Both the position numbers and the translations under genes were made by a program. 64,000 nucleotides of DNA. Source: Tritonibacter litoralis (lineage in GTDB: Bacteria > Pseudomonadota > Alphaproteobacteria > Rhodobacterales > Rhodobacteraceae). Below the pieces are notes generated by a model, which was not told where the DNA came from, did no database searches, and saw only the letters and a program-made list of their open reading frames with translations. Of the stretch, positions 62,979 through 64,000 are shown piece by piece. The stretch is taken from NCBI RefSeq assembly GCF_009496005.1, contig NZ_WIBF01000002.1:89503-153502 (forward strand), read 5' to 3'. The first letter of the stretch is position 1, and each line of letters begins with the position of its first letter.

Positions 62979-64000
62979 GCGGCGTCTGTATCCCGTTGGA
63001 TAGAAACGCGTTTTTGCAGCCTGTTGATCAGCGCGGTATCATGCGATGCCACCAGCAATGTGCCGCCGTCTTTTGTGAACTGCAGCAGGCTGTCGCTGAT
63101 CCGGCGCGCGGTCTCTGCATCCAGATCAGCTGTTGGCTCATCGGCAATAAGCACGCGTGGAGCGCCATGCAGCGCACGGGCCAGGGTCACACGCCGGCCT
63201 TCACCGCCGGACAAACCCGCGCCACGCTCACCCAACCGGGTGAGGTCGCCGCGTGGTAAATCCTGGATAATGGTCTCCAGCCCCGCAGCCACAAGGGTGT
63301 CATCTGATACCGGTGCGCCCAGGCCCACATTGTAGCGGAGCGAGCCATTAAAGAAATGCGGAGCCTGTGGCATCCAACCGATGGAGGCGCGCCATTGATT
63401 GGCGTTTTCCTCGGTCAGGGCAACGCCGTCGATCAGGATTGTGCCCCTGTCCGGTTGCTCCAAGCCAGCGATTAAACGCAGCAATGTGGTCTTTCCGGCT
63501 CCGCTGACACCTTCAAGCGCAAGGCTTTCGCCGGGTTCGATGCGGATGTTTGGGTAAGTGATGCCACGGTGGTGCAGGTTTTGAATTGCAATTGAAGGCG
63601 TGTGGGACAAGGCGGGCTCAGTTGCGCCATGTCCCAGACGTTTCGCGCGGTCCTCGTCGCGCCACGCGGCCAGTTCGTCCATCACAGCATCTACCGCCGC
63701 ACGGTCATGCCAGGCGGCGGCAAGATCACGCAGCGGCTGAAAGAACTCGGGCGCCATCAGCAGAAGATATACGCCTGCGACGGGCGTCAACGGCACGCCC
63801 CACCCGCCCCAATTCAGCTCACCCAAAAGGGTGAAGCCGACCCAGATGGCGACCAAAGCAACGCCAAGCGCAGAGAAAAGCTCCAGCACCGTCGAGGACA
63901 GAAAGGCAATCTGCAAAACGGCCATGGTGCGCTGGCGCAGGGTATCGCTTGCGCGGGCGAATGTCTCGACGGTTGATTTGCCTGCACCCAACAATTGCAG
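62975..64000 (-). CDS. cydD: Thiol reductant ABC exporter subunit CydD (C-terminal part, cut by window edge)
   Basis: The last about 341 codons are present: end of the membrane domain (FLSSTVLELFSALGVALVAI, VYLLLMAPEFFQPLRDLAAA) and NBD with Walker A LEGVSGAGKTTLL, signature LSGGEGRRVTLARAL and Walker B VLIADEPTADLD. The start lies beyond 64000. Partner of CydC. A DEPT rather than DEAT Walker B is normal for this family. Confidence 0.93.
   Translation of the reverse strand: MQLLGAGKSTVETFARASDTLRQRTMAVLQIAFLSSTVLELFSALGVALVAIWVGFTLLGELNWGGWGVPLTPVAGVYLLLMAPEFFQPLRDLAAAWHDRAAVDAVMDELAAWRDEDRAKRLGHGATEPALSHTPSIAIQNLHHRGITYPNIRIEPGESLALEGVSGAGKTTLLRLIAGLEQPDRGTILIDGVALTEENANQWRASIGWMPQAPHFFNGSLRYNVGLGAPVSDDTLVAAGLETIIQDLPRGDLTRLGERGAGLSGGEGRRVTLARALHGAPRVLIADEPTADLDAETARRISDSLLQFTKDGGTLLVASHDTALINRLQKRVSIQRDTDAA

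Overview
The window reads as chromosome of a marine alphaproteobacterium of the Rhodobacteraceae (Roseobacter group). Evidence: moderately high GC, TRAP transporters, Rieske-type glycine betaine demethylation, an FnrL-like box before cytochrome bd genes, and several small proteins (DUF5368, short one-helix and acidic proteins) that I associate with this family. The species cannot be named from sequence alone. All functions are inferred by reading the sequence; no database search was run.

Layout. 1-4.3 kb: end of an operon with an alpha/beta-hydrolase-like start, an acyl-CoA synthetase and an ABC exporter, then tRNA-Gly; the exporter leader holds a three-unit hairpin array. 4.6-8.8 kb: CbiX-like chelatase, tRNA-Cys, then a decayed insertion (integrase and EamA-transporter fragments), a divergent HxlR regulator/old yellow enzyme pair and a GMC oxidoreductase remnant. 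8.8-16.7 kb: TRAP transporter, DeoR/GlpR-type repressor and a divergent GlpA-like/NAD-oxidoreductase-like/GlpK-like operon, probably for glycerol or another polyol. 16.8-18.1 kb: dead IS1182-type element. 18.5-20.8 kb: two-gene operon of an alanine-racemase-fold enzyme and a DUF1611 protein (DgcN family). 20.9-25.9 kb: small conserved hypothetical proteins, a secreted Cys-rich repeat protein, a Crp/Fnr regulator and a cold-shock protein. 25.9-29.4 kb: RidA pseudogene, secreted beta-propeller protein with a divergent TetR regulator and a large shared palindrome, then IS66 and IS3 scars.

29.4-39.1 kb is a glycine betaine module: GlxA-type AraC activator, GbcB, GbcA, a divergent DAO-family oxidoreductase, a nitrilase-family hydrolase, and an OpuC/OsmU-type ABC importer with two permeases. 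Import, N-demethylation and possibly later steps are thus encoded together. After an IS3 remnant comes a ferric-siderophore region (40-53.9 kb): MFS transporter, DUF2218 protein, three TonB-dependent receptors, an AraC and a MarR regulator, and one four-gene FatB/FecCD-type ABC importer. No siderophore biosynthesis gene is visible, so use of foreign siderophores is likely.

54.9-64 kb: cytochrome bd region, read right to left: cydD (cut by the window edge), cydC, cydA, cydB and cydX, followed on the same strand by a SLAC1/TehA-type permease, a secreted DsrE-family protein, a Tat-exported SQR-like flavoprotein and a DUF5368 membrane protein. An FNR-type box lies upstream of cydA inside a long-range inverted repeat. 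The linkage suggests a periplasmic sulfur-oxidation side branch tied to the quinol oxidase, which is the least described arrangement in the window along with the racemase/DUF1611 pair and the hairpin array.
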